A stretch of 64,000 bases of DNA from Gautieria morchelliformis (lineage: Eukaryota; Basidiomycota; Agaricomycetes; Gomphales; Gomphaceae), in assembly GCA_015179125.1 (NCBI GenBank), contig WHVA01000010.1, positions 248,001 to 312,000 of the forward strand. The letters run 5' to 3'. A program made the position numbers and the translations under genes. The notes beneath the pieces were generated by a model that was not told the DNA's origin, searched no databases, and saw only the letters and a program-made list of their open reading frames with translations. This document shows positions 52,212 through 62,449 of the stretch, piece after piece (position 1 is the stretch's first letter; each line of letters opens with the position of its first letter).

Positions 52212-52515
52212 TGTTGGTAAGGGCGCAGTAGTCTGGAGACGAAGTAGCTCAGTAAATGGTCAATTCACTGAGCGTGTATTATTACTGTACCTGGAGACGA
52301 AGTAGCTACAGACAGAATGTAAGCTACCACCTGTCTCGGTACACAGAAATGGTACATACCTCAGTGAATGGTCGATTCACTGAGGTACGACTAGACATCC
52401 TTGGACTAATATACTGCCACGGTCAAGCTTGACCGTGGCTACCTAACTACGTGTCCGTGCATCGGACACGACCCTGCGTTCTCCGCTTACCGGCCTCAAT
52501 CCTCTGATCACTACA
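52212..52515 (-). repeat. 5' LTR of copia-1
   Basis: 304 bp. Differs from 47677-47980 by eight substitutions (about 2.6%), with no indels. Confidence 0.95.
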
Positions 52516-52520
52516 CTTGC

Positions 52521-52850
52521 ACCATTGATTGAAGTCAGGGGCACCTGCTCCACTTCTGACACAAGTCTGAACCTCCACAGCACTCACTTAACATGCACAC
52601 CTCAGCCCATGACCTTGGCGCCACTCTGGGATACTTGCTGAAGCCAAAGGCTCGGGAACTGAGCTTGGCCCTTGGGATGTGCTCAGGTCAGATCTGGACC
52701 TTGGGTCAGGACCAAAGCTGAGACAGGAAATGACCTTGGGACCGGGTTCCTCTGACATCATCCCCCCTCTAGGGTGCTGTGTCCTTGAAGCATGGGACAT
52801 GATCAATTGAAAGGCCATTGACCTGACCCTCATGCGAGCCTCATCAAAGA
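52521..52850 (-). pseudogene. Gypsy B-related LTR piece and pol tail
   Basis: On the minus strand, 52835-52756 reads SMAFQLIMSHASRTQHPRGG, the family B tail. TGTCAGAGGAACCC and LTR-like sequence follow down to the copia-1 border. Confidence 0.55.
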
Positions 52851-52852
52851 CT

Positions 52853-53130
52853 ATGTCTTTGCTTTGGGCTCACTTTTTCTGGTCCACAACACAAGGATTG
52901 AGGCTGACCTATCTCGAAAGACTAAGCCACATTATCTGGGTCCTCTCCTGGTTGTCAGGTGCAACTACAATGGCACATATATCCTCTCCAAGCTTGATGG
53001 ATCAGTTCACAAGCTACCCTTTGCTGCTTTTCATCTGGTCCCCTACTACCCCCAATCATGCACGATCATTGCCATGCCTTCCATCATTGACAGCAGCGAT
53101 ATCCCTTCAGACACCTCCATTTCAGATTAG
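52853..53130 (+). pseudogene. Gypsy (family C) pol C-terminal fragment
   Basis: Open frame with LVHNTRIEADLSRKTKPHYL, GPLLVVRCNYNGTYILSKLD and PFAAFHLVPYYPQS. I recognise this as the C-terminal end of a different Agaricomycete gypsy pol. It ends at TAG 53128. About 40 bp (CATATATCCTC...GTTCACAAGCT) are repeated at 53145-53182. Confidence 0.6.
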
Positions 53131-53182
53131 CTGCTGCTGACCATATATATCCTCCCCAAGCTTTATGGATTGGTTCACAAGC

Positions 53183-53664
53183 TGTAAGGGCAACCCTAGC
53201 TGGCTGTGGAGATCACACTACCACACAACTGACAAGGGGAAATCCGGAGTATGCATAAATGAACTGAGTATACAAGAGAGGGGATTCTCACCTGACAAGG
53301 GCAAATCTGAAGAGAAAAGTCTAAGGACCCCTGATGTCAGCGAGCCCGTATTATACTGCACTCCGTGGCCAGGGACAACACTCGGCACTTGCCATCAACC
53401 CTGCATCCCCCTGACCTCCCCGACCCTTGATTGACCCTTGATGCCACCTATTACGGGAGTCGCTTGACTTCCAACACTGTTCCAAGAGCAGAAGTCGGAA
53501 AGTGGAGTGGAATTGGCAAGGCAAACAGAACTGGTGGGAGTTCCACTAGAAGCGGAATCATTTCCGAAAGCGGTGTCGGAGATTGAAGCGGAACTGGAAG
53601 TGGTGTCGGAAATGGAGTCAGAACTTGGTGTGGTGTTGGAACTGGAAAACAGGGTGTCCTGACA
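53183..53664 (-). repeat. 3' LTR of gypsy family B (second copy)
   Basis: Reverse complement of 27299-27758, slightly longer (482 bp). TGTCAGGACACC begins right after the pol tail. Confidence 0.8.
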
Positions 53665-54916
53665 TCACCCCCCCTCTAGCGTGCTGCATCCTCGAAGCAT
53701 GGGACACGAGGGATTGAAAGGCCAGCAAACGGATTCGGCAAGGGGCACCAGGGTGTGTCCTATAGAACTTGTGGAGTTTGTCTGGAGCAGAGACATCTTG
53801 CTCCGGGACCCACGAATTCTCCTCATACCCATACCCTTCCCATTTCACAAGGAATTGGAGTTGTCCTCGCATGAACTGGCTGTCCAGGATCCGTTTGACC
53901 ACATAGTGCTCTTCCCCATCCACGATTTCTGGTGGAGGTGGCAGACAGGCCTTCTGACCTGGAATTGGGTCCTCAAGCACAGGGAGTAACTTCACTACAT
54001 TGAAGACAGGGTGGAGGCGGGACATGGACATCGGAAGTCGGAGGCGGTATGCATTCCATCCAACCCTCTGCATCACTGTGAAGGGCCCCAGGTAGTGGTG
54101 GGCAAGCTTCTGTGAAGGGCATGTAGTGCGGATGTCACTTGTGTCCAAATAGACCTTGTCTCCGACTTGGTACTCCGGGGCAGGAACCCGGCGTTGGTTG
54201 TAGTACCTTGCCATGTCGTCCTTGGCCTTCACAAGGGCAGACTTGGCTTCCAAAAGGGTGGAGTCCATGCGGTCTCGGAACTCATTGACTGTCTTGAGTC
54301 GTGACTCTGCCTGGCGTGGCTTGACGCCCATCCACGGGTGTCATCCAGAGTCGAGCATGAAGGGAGTCTGCCACATGGTGGAATGTACATGGTTGTTGTA
54401 TTGGAATTCCACCAGTGGAAGTAGCTCGTCCCAGTCATCCTGCCTCTCGTTGACAAAGAGGCGGAGATATTGCTCCAGCTCCTGGTTGACCCGTTCCGTC
54501 TGTCCGTCACCCTGCGGATGGTAGGCTGTGGTGGCAGCCAGCTTTATTCCAAGCAGGCAGTAGAGCTCTCATGTCAGTTCCGCAACGAACTGCGGACCTC
54601 GGTCGGAAACGACTTTCTTCGGCAGCCCATGCAACTTCCAGACATGCGCAAGGAACAGGTGGGCCGCTCCAAGGGCCGTGATTGCCGTGTGCGTCGGAAT
54701 GAAGTGGGGCATCTTGCTTACCAAGTCCACAACATTCATGATTGCATCATAGCCGCGAGACTCGGGTAGTTCGACGATGAAGTCGACACTGATGGTGTCC
54801 CAGTGGGATTCCGGAATCGGGAGTGGAACAAGCTCTCCGATGGGTGGATGTCGCTGTGCTTTTGTCCGGAGACAAAGGTCGCACGTCTTCACGTACTGTC
54901 CAATGTAGCGGGACAT
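53665..54916 (-). pseudogene. Gypsy family B integrase-chromodomain fragment
   Basis: On the minus strand: CDLCLRTKAQRHPP, SVDFIVELPESRGYDAIMNV, VVSDRGPQFVAELT, TAG, YHPQGDGQTERVNQELEQYL. After a frame change near 54350 it continues DMARYYNQRRVPAPEYQVGD, HHYLGPFTVMQRVGWNAY, EIVDGEEHYVVKRILD and [19 protein letters not shown]. The 5' part ends abruptly at 54916, against the copia-2 fragment. Confidence 0.9.
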
Positions 54917-55955
54917 CTGTAGGATTCACTACATCAGCCACAGATGGGGCTGTATTTTATAGACGTGGCGGAAAGGGGCATGTGATCATTGCAACAGCTG
55001 TGGACGACCTCACCATCACAGCTGAGAATCAGTCAGTCCTGGACGAAGTCAAACGAGATCTTGCTCAGGTCTTCAGTATGAAAGATCTAGGCGAGATTCA
55101 TTGGCTATTGAACCTCAAAATCGAAAGGGACTGGCAGAAGAAAACCATTTCAATTTCACAACCCGCATACATCGAGAAGATCATCAAAAAATTTAATCTT
55201 GAAGATGCGAAGACTTATGCTACGCCTCTTGATCCAGCCGTTAAATTATCTAAAGACCAATGTCCTTCCACAGAGAGAGGCAAGAAAGCTATGTCGAAGT
55301 TTCCATACAGGCAAGCGATAGGATCATTGATGTGGGCAGCTGTAGCCACTTGACCTGACATTGCATTTGCCGTGTCGTTGCTCTCACAATTCCTCGAAAA
55401 TCCAGGTGGCACACATTGGAATGCAGTTAAACTGTCTTCAAATATTTGAAAGGCACAAAGCATTACAAACTCACACTTGGAAGAAATCGAGACGGGTTGA
55501 TGGGGTATTCAGATGTGGATTGGGGTTCACAGAGTCATAGGCGTTCATATTCGGCATATTTATTTCAGATTGATGGGGGCACTGTTTCATGGAATTGCCA
55601 GAAACAATCGATAGTAGCCCTCTCATCAACTGAAGCCGAATTCGTTGCCCTGACCCATGCGGGCAAAGAGGCTCTTTGGATGCACCATTTTATTGCTGAA
55701 ATATTCCAACCGCTGAACAGACCCATCCAAGTTTATTCAGACAATCAATCAGCCATTGCAATCACGTATGGCACTCAACAACACACGAGAACCAAGCATT
55801 TCGACATCAGATTATATTTCCTTCGAAATATGATCAAAAATCAAGAAGCCAAGCTCGTTTATTTGCCAACAGAACAAATGTTGGCAGATATTCTCACTAA
55901 AGGACTTCCTAGTCCTAGAGTGAAGATCCTCAACGAGAAGCTTGGAATATATTAG
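54917..55955 (+). pseudogene. Copia-2 RT-RNase H 3' fragment
   Basis: Reads GHVIIATAVDDLTITAENQS, MKDLGEIHWLLNLKIERD, TPLDPAVKLSKDQCPS and YRQAIGSLMWAAVAT. A TGA follows at 55352, then PDIAFAVSLLSQFLENPGG, a frameshift near 55436, and RNase H with GYSDVDWGS, LSSTEAEFVAL, DNQSAIAI and RTKHFDIRLYFLR, ending at TAG 55953. The gag, protease and integrase parts are missing. Different family from copia-1. Confidence 0.9.
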
Positions 55956-55968
55956 GCTTGAGGGGGCG

Positions 55969-56275
55969 TGTTGGGTGCATTTATGCTCCTGCACCAAAAT
56001 CAAGCCAAATAGATTCCACCATTCGGATTTCTTTGATTTTGACTTGAAACCATGCTGACATTCATTCTATGATTTGTCAAATTTTTCTTTGATTTTTCGA
56101 AGCTGTATTTCTATTTCTTTTCATGTTCTGTCCAACCGACCCTTTGTGGGTGGTTGTGGACAAGTTTCCTTTTTGAGCTGCGGCTGTTCACTACTGTGCT
56201 ACGTTCTACGGGCGCTTATCATGGCACACCGTGGCATCACGGGCGCTAAAGCGCCAGCTAGTAGTACATGCGCAT
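55969..56275 (+). repeat. Probable 3' LTR of copia-2
   Basis: A polypurine GAGGGGGCG precedes TGTTGGGTGCATTTATGC. The 3' border is uncertain (near CATGCGCA). No second copy is available to confirm it. Confidence 0.45.
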
Positions 56276-56290
56276 GAGACACATTTCCCC

Positions 56291-56325
56291 CCTCTCTCAG
56301 TGACAACTAAATTCACTGAGAGAGG
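56291..56325. repeat. Hairpin with 13-bp arms
   Basis: CCTCTCTCAGTGA, 9-bp loop, TCACTGAGAGAGG. A related CAGTGACAACTAAATTCACTG recurs near 56414, and CCTAGAAAT/ATTTCTAGG lies between (56365-56397). Confidence 0.8.
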
Positions 56326-56487
56326 CAAGTAAATTAGTCTTGTTTTTTTTTCGATTTGTTGACCTAGAAATCCTATAGTGAATTGATTTCTAGGTAGTGT
56401 ATAATATATTTACAGTGACAACTAAATTCACTGGGAGAGTGAATTGATTTCTAGTCTTCTTTTGAGCACCAAGTCCAAACCTAGTGC

Positions 56488-57588
56488 CTATAATTCCTGT
56501 CCTCTACAGATGAAGGGTGGGTCGTCGAGCGGGCAGACATCGTACCATTGAGTACGACGCTGTTGGGCCTTCCCTACCGGCCATGGTAGGAGGCCCGTCT
56601 TGGAGATCGGTGGGTCTCTGAGTGGGATGCGCGTCCCCTCCCCCGGGTAGGGAGGGTGAACTGTCCCCGCCGGTGGAGGCAGGGCCATGCCAGGCCCGAT
56701 GTACTGGACCTCGACCTGTGCTATCCGCCCTTGAAGGGCGGGGTCGTTGATAGTGTGCGACGATGACGCCGCTAGGTAAGCGCTAATCGCGCTTTCCCTC
56801 GCAATGGCTAGCCCATTGACGGTGTTGGGGGTGCCGCGCAATTTCTTCCACTTTTTCTTTGGCTGCTCTGCCAGCCGCTGTGCCCTTTCCGGGTCGTACG
56901 TCTTCCAGATGGACGAGTCTGACACCCATCCTTCTGGGACGCCGTATGCAGAGTCGGAAGGCGCGCTATGCCCTTCCGTCATTGTCATCGTCAGGGTCGG
57001 CACCGACAATCGGGATGCTAGCCCCGATGTTGCACGTGCCGGCAAAGGCACTGTCACACAAGGTGATGATGGCCCGGCCACTGGGTCCGTGGCCGGGTCA
57101 TGTTGCGGCCTTTTTGAGGCAGTGTGGACCAGGGTAACCTGGAGCTGGGCTGTGCTCAGCTGCTGCTCCAGTTCCTTGATCCTGGCGCGCTCGGTTTCGA
57201 GCGCATCATCGCGGTCTTCGACCGCGCGTTCCAACTCCTTGACCTCTTTTTTGAGGTCGTGGATGTCCCGGAGGAGCTCTTCTCGCGCGTCATGCGTGAT
57301 GCCCCTTAGGAGCCATCCCCAGGCTGCATCAATGGCGTCGCCGATGTCTTCGTCCCGCAATTTGACCTTGCAGGTGCCTGTCACGGCCCTTAAGTGCGCG
57401 GCGTAGTCCGCGCACGTTGCGCAATCGTCTGGGTGGACAATGGTGAGGGCGTCCTCCCATCCCATGATCATCCAGTGCTCCTGGTCTACTGGAGCACAGA
57501 GAATATCTGCGGCCCCCTGTCTCGGGGCCGTTGCTCGCGTTGTGGACGTTGACGGATCAACGTCCATCCCCTCTTTGGGGGGCATCAT
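56488..57588 (-). CDS. Gag-like ORF, 366 codons, coiled coil
   Basis: Intact ORF from tandem ATGs (MMPPKEGMDVDPS). A conserved-looking region (HWMIMGWEDALTIVHPDDC, AIDAAWGWLLRGITHDARE) is followed by a strong coiled coil (LLRDIHDLKKEVKELERAVE ... RARIKELEQQLSTAQ, residues ~115-160). A Ser/Pro-rich segment, PKKKWKKLRGTP and a Pro-rich tail follow. No zinc knuckle. The 60 bp before the ATG (GCCTACCACCATCATCC) resemble the start of the pol region near 61370-61300, so it is probably the ORF1/gag of a gypsy-type element like the one at 58172-61411. Function inferred from context only. Confidence 0.5.
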   Translation of the reverse strand: MMPPKEGMDVDPSTSTTRATAPRQGAADILCAPVDQEHWMIMGWEDALTIVHPDDCATCADYAAHLRAVTGTCKVKLRDEDIGDAIDAAWGWLLRGITHDAREELLRDIHDLKKEVKELERAVEDRDDALETERARIKELEQQLSTAQLQVTLVHTASKRPQHDPATDPVAGPSSPCVTVPLPARATSGLASRLSVPTLTMTMTEGHSAPSDSAYGVPEGWVSDSSIWKTYDPERAQRLAEQPKKKWKKLRGTPNTVNGLAIARESAISAYLAASSSHTINDPALQGRIAQVEVQYIGPGMALPPPAGTVHPPYPGEGTRIPLRDPPISKTGLLPWPVGKAQQRRTQWYDVCPLDDPPFICRGQEL

Positions 57589-57845
57589 CTTTGTGGGGAT
57601 GATGGTGGTAGGCTTCCAAGAAGCGATGTGCCCTCAGAAACATCCGAGGTGAAAGTTTAACCATGCCGTGGCCGGTGCATCACGTGGTCTGCACGTGACA
57701 GACGCGTCTGGGGAGGTTGCATGGCTTGCTCACCCCCCGAAGCTCTAGATAGCTATCTAGGGCTTCAAGGTCCTTGCAGGATGACATGGGTTCCCATGTC
57801 ATGTCGCCTAGGGTCCAACGGACCTGGAACTCCAGGTCCATCGAG

Positions 57846-57865
57846 TTTTTTTTTTTTTTTTTTTT
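57846..57865 (-). other. Poly(A) tract with AATAAA, retroposition signature
   Basis: Twenty T on the plus strand, i.e. A20 at the 3' end of the minus-strand unit. AATAAA (57874-57879, complement) lies 8 bp before it. Marks the end of a reverse-transcribed polyadenylated RNA. Confidence 0.7.
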
Positions 57866-58171
57866 GAATTCCGTTTATTATACTGCCACCTTGGGGCCGG
57901 GCCCTATATAGGCAGTCTCTACCCGGAACGCGGAATAGAGTAATCAAAGTGTTTTACATGCTAGGGCATTGTAGTTACCGAAGTAAGCCAGAGATATGCT
58001 GGCACCAACATAGGATACTTCCTGTTTGTTTACAATGCCTAATCACCTTAGATACATCTCAGTACCAGTCAGTTTCAGTAGGTCTTATATGCCAGATGGA
58101 AGTCCAGGAGCCTCGTAATCCTAACACTTATTGACACCTATCGGTGGGGTGAACCATTGTAGTAATTACTG

Positions 58172-61100
58172 CTACAAATGGGGAGGGGGGGGATTCGAAC
58201 CTGGAGGCTCTCCCTTCGCATGATCCCAAACGGGCGCTTGGTTTGGGTCGGTTCCACCTGCGCTAACCCGCCCCCCCGTCGAGTTTATCCATCGATGTGC
58301 GATAATCTCGTCGACAAGCCACTCCTTGTCGTCATTCGCTCCGAAGTCATAAAATGACTTGGCCTCACGACGAGGGAACAATTCATCGTTGTTAGCCTCA
58401 TATCTCCATACGAGGCTTGAATGGAAGACCGGCGAAATGCGACGGCTTTTCAGCTTGTCAGGAAGATCAAGGGTCACCGTCGAGGCGTCGTTGTGAGCTT
58501 TGACGACGCAGTACAGTCCGATGTACCGTGGGACTAGTTTTCTGGCTCTTCCTTTTGGGAGAGTTAGGTTTTGTGTCGAACAGTAGACGCAGTCATTGGC
58601 CGCGTACCTGTCACTCGCCATACGTTTCTTGTTTGCATGAAATGTTTGCGTCACTCGATGCTCTATGATTGCATCGTGTGCCACCATCAGGTTACATTTT
58701 GCCTTATGTGCGAACCGGGCTACCCCCTTGAATGGGGTGTCCACGGCTATGGGGAGGTCTATCCGCAGCATATAGCCGTGGTTCAGCTCGAAATGTGCGA
58801 ACCCTGTGGTCGCGCTGATGTTGCTGTTGAGGGCAACCTCAACCATTGGGCATTTCAATGCCCAATCCTTCTGATCGTCTCTGACGACCGCGCGCAATAT
58901 CTGGCCGATCGAGCGGTTTGCCCGCTCGGTGGCTCCATCCATTTGGGGATGGAAGGCAGTTGACATGAGGAGCTTAGTCCCCATGAGTCGCTGTAGTTCA
59001 CGCCAGAAGATCAATGTGAACTTCGAGTCTCTGTCCGAGACGATGGAGTCGGGAACTCCGTGGAGTCGAACGACCTCCTTCAGAAACGGCCAGGCTACTC
59101 CCTTGGCTGACACGCTCGTCGTGGTTGGTACGAGGTGTACGAGCGACGTTAGTCAGTCGATGACTATCATCAGGTAGTCACAGTCGTTGGATTTGGGCAG
59201 GGGCCCCATGAAGTCGATGCCAATCGACTGCCACGGCCTATCTGGAATGGGTAGGCTGTGTAGTAGGCCTTTGGGCCATTGTGGTCTGGTTTTCGTCATC
59301 TGACACCTCGCGCACGATGTGCAGAATGCTTGTATGTCTGGGCTCATGCCCGGCCACCAATATGATCTTCAACGTAGTTCAAAGTCTTCAGATAACCATA
59401 GTGGCCGACTATCTGATGTGCCCGATCGATGATGATTTCGATCAGCTTCCTTCCTCCTTGAAGAACAGAGCGGAGGACGGCAATGACATCTCTTTTGAGC
59501 TGGTTCTTAGTCCAGATCAGCCCATCCAGGATCCCGAATCTCGGGTGCGCGTGCGGGTGCGCCATGATCTTTGTGAACATGGCATCCCTGTGGTACGTGT
59601 CTCATAGGACCTTAGACAGGTCTACGCCTTGCTCGACGACCCGGCGCAGGGGTGCACCGTCATTTCCTGTGGCGATGACTCTGACATCATCGTTGTCGTC
59701 ATCGCGTGACGCGGCGATGTTTGCGGGCTCTGGTGAGCCCTTGTTTAATGCGGCAAATTCCGTTACTCTCGCCTCTGTCTTCTCAGCGAGGCGTTTAGAG
59801 CGTCTTGTCACCACTGTTCGCAGCTCGATATACCGGTTGGTGGGCAATAACTCACCGTCCGGGTCTAAACGCGCATCTGCGTTCACGAAGACGTGGTCCG
59901 GGTGATTGTCATCACTCGTGTCGTTCTTGTAGTAGCGTGACAGGCAGTCCGCTACCTTGTTCTCTACACCGTCAACATGAATGGTGTTGAAATTGAACCG
60001 GGAGAGAAATCCCACCATCTGACCTGGCGGTCAGATAGGCTCTTCTGGGTCTCTAAGTACTCAAGCCCTTTGTGGTATGTGACGAGGGTGAACCTTCGCC
60101 CCAGCAGTTTGTCCTCCCATTTCATGAGAGCCTCGAGCACCGCGATCATCTCGTGCTCGTGAGTCCGGTAGTGTTGCTGAGCAACACTGAACTTCTTTGA
60201 CAAGAAGCCAGCAGGCCGACAGGTTTTCCAGTCAGGACCTTGGCCGTAGACCGCACCGACGCTGGCTTTTGACCCGTCGGTGATCACCCAGATCGGCTCT
60301 GGGCACCTTGCGTCTACTGGACACAGGATCGGGGCCTTACAGGCCAACGCCTTAATGCTTTGCCAGCATTTGCCTAGTAGTGGAGTCCATTCGAATGGAC
60401 GGTTATTACGCGCACAGCCCGATAGTGGGGTGGTATATGCGCTAACATCTGGCATGCAGTGTGCCAGATACTGTACCAGCCCAAGGAAATGCTGGACATC
60501 GTTGAACGTCCGTGGCCTACGCCACTCGCAGATGTGTTGCATCTTGTCCTCATTGGCATGTACCCCTCGGCCATCGATGATATGGCCGAGACACTCCATT
60601 CGGATGGAATAGAGGTCCACCTTTTTCTTGCTCAGAAAAAGGTGATTCTTCCTCAGTCTGTCAAAGATGATGTAGAGGTGCTCTTCATGCTCTTGTATTG
60701 AGAGCAAGAATATGAAGATGTTGTCCATGTATACATGGACGAAGCGACCTATGCAGTCGCGGAAAATGGCTGTCATCAGCCATTGGAATGTTGATGGGGC
60801 GTTACAGTCCCCCATCTGTATCACCTGGCTCCTGAAGGTGCCAAGGATCATGGCAAAGGCAGTCTTTGCTACGTGATCTGGATCTGCTCGTATGCTTCTG
60901 ACATATCGAGTTTTGTTCGATACCGACAGCGAGCCATGTCGCTGCAGATGATATCCTGATCCGGGAAGGGTGTGACGTCCTTCACCGTGTTCTCATTCTG
61001 CTGGCGCAGATCGAAGACGGTTCGCAATGTACCGTTCTTCTTCGGCACACACAGCATGGGCACGGCTTGCTGCGCGACTGCCGGAATCCATCACTTTGCA

Positions 61101-61411
61101 GTGGTGTATCATTCTATCTTAGCCGACAGTTCCTCTTGGAAGTGTTCGGGGCATTTCGGTAGTCGATATCGCATGTGCTTGTTGGGATTGATGAGGTTGA
61201 TCTCATGGTTGATCTCCCGTAGTGGCAGGAGTTCTAATGGAATTCCACTGACTAAGTCAGTGATTCGTTCCATCCATTCCTCACGGAGGCGAGGAAGGTC
61301 ATCATCCGTGAGGATGATGGTGGTGGTTGGCTTAGAAGCCATTAGGCGCTGTGGGCGTCTATTAGGTCCCGCGGCGTGTGGAACCGCTTTCCTCTTCCCC
61401 ATCGCTTTCAC
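58172..61411 (-). pseudogene. Gypsy-type pol (element I), degenerate, poly(A)-ended
   Basis: On the minus strand in several frames: RT start MRYRLPKCPEHFQEELSAKI, VPKKNGTLRTVFDLRQQNEN and KLDMSEAYEQIQI. Then VHVYMDNIFIF follows, where the catalytic YxDD is YMDN. Next are HFLGLVQYLAHCMPDVSAYT, RNase H ITDGSKASVGAVYGQ and VRWWDFS, and a tether with VADCLSRYY. The integrase HHCC reads HQIVGHYGYLKTL...CTSCARCQMTKTRP, and the core GIDFMGPLPKSNDCDYLMIV, IVSDRDSKFT and AFHPQMDGATERANR. The C-terminal part is PRYIGLYCVVKAHNDASTVT and ISPVFHSSLVWRYEAND. Stops or shifts occur at about 60860, 60000, 59600, 59340 and 59150. No LTR was recognised. A ~300-bp 3' part leads to the poly(A) tract. Confidence 0.85.
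58185..58285 (-). other. Pol III A-box/B-box-like sequence at the pol 3' end
   Basis: On the minus strand, TTAGCGCAGGTGG fits the A-box at 11 of 12 positions, and GGTTCGAATCC is a perfect B-box ~60 bp further on. A body and A20 follow at 57865. The acceptor and T stems do not pair, so it is not a functional tRNA. It could be a tRNA-derived SINE-like head, but it also overlaps the last pol codons. Confidence 0.35.
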
Positions 61412-61452
61412 CGTTAGGTGAGAGCGCCTCTCCCTACGGTTGTAGGGTGAGT

Positions 61453-61481
61453 TCGAGGACGAGTCGTCCCGCGACTCGTCC
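61453..61481. repeat. 12-bp stem hairpin
   Basis: GAGGACGAGTCG-TCCCG-CGACTCGTCCTC. Confidence 0.85.
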
Positions 61482-61485
61482 TCCT

Positions 61486-61897
61486 GGCTTCAATGAGCCA
61501 GGTTAGGCTTCGGTAATAATACTACGTATAATTCTTACTTGGCTACAAAATGTGACTGTGGGTGAGCTATGGACACCTGTCCTACCCGTCGGAACCACAT
61601 CCAGCATCTCGGGCCACGTCTCAACTGTTCACATGACCGTCTCCAGCGACCGCCACATCGCATCAACCACTGCCGCCGTCGTCGCACGCAGCGAGCTCAA
61701 GCGCTCAGCATTCAGCGTTCAGTGTTCAATGAGCCACAGGGTTAGGACTTACTACCGCAGTGATAACACCAGCGTAGGACGGCCGGTGCAACCTTACCGA
61801 CTATGTGATTGGTATCAGTGTTCAATGTTCAATGAGCCATGGGGTTAGAACCTACTACTGCAGTAATAACACCAGCATAGGATGGCTGGTGCAACGT
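61486..61897 (+). repeat. Three imperfect direct repeats (CAATGAGCCA...GGTTAG)
   Basis: Two ~75-bp copies at ~61722-61797 and ~61824-61897 share TTCAATGAGCCA, TAATAACACCAGC-like and GGTGCAAC. A shorter third copy is at 61486-61525. No gene was recognised in 61412-62440. Confidence 0.65.
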
Positions 61898-62449
61898 TCA
61901 ACAGGACGTGTGCTGCGCAGTTTATTGCTTCAGCGCCAAACTAATTTCACTAATTTCAAATCTGTGAACGTAATCATTCTCGGCTCATTGAGAGCTCTCG
62001 TTTGCGCATTTTTTCAGAATTTTCCCAATTTTTTTCAGAGGGTGGCCAAATTTTGGGGGTATCCAACCCCAAATTTTTGATTTAGAGGAATTGGCTCGTA
62101 CAAATCAACTCGTTAGGTCATAAAGAGCACACTCTAACAGGTTTTGTCCATTTAGTACGTTTGTGGCGATGTCCAAAATTCGGTCGCTAAAATTGTCGTG
62201 TTTGATTGTCCGCAACTGTAGAAGAGAGGAATACCTACCGTTCCACATGTACTCTTGGCACTCTTTATTTGCTGATCCTCCTGGCGGCACTTCGGCGTGC
62301 TGACATAAGCTGATGACGCATGCAAGGTACGGGACGAAGTGAAAGGAATAAAGAAAGGAGCGCAGCAGAAAAACAAAGGACCTGATTATAATTAGAATAA
62401 TATCCATGTATTCAAGGCAGCGACTTGTGTCGCCGCCAACCATCGAACG

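Larger units (their letters stand above)
47677..52515 (-). mobile_element. Complete Ty1/copia retrotransposon (copia-1), decayed
   Basis: LTRs 47677-47980 and 52212-52515 (304 bp each, 8 differences by eye) start TGTTGGTAAGG and end CACTACA. The perfect duplication CTTGC lies at 47672-47676 and 52516-52520. On the minus strand: PBS GGTTATGGGCCCC directly after the 5' LTR, gag-pol in one frame, and polypurine AAGGGGGAG before the 3' LTR. Confidence 0.97.

Noticed and set aside
58185-58285. A functional tRNA gene
   Set aside because: A- and B-box matches are good, but neither the acceptor nor the T stem pairs, so no cloverleaf can be drawn.
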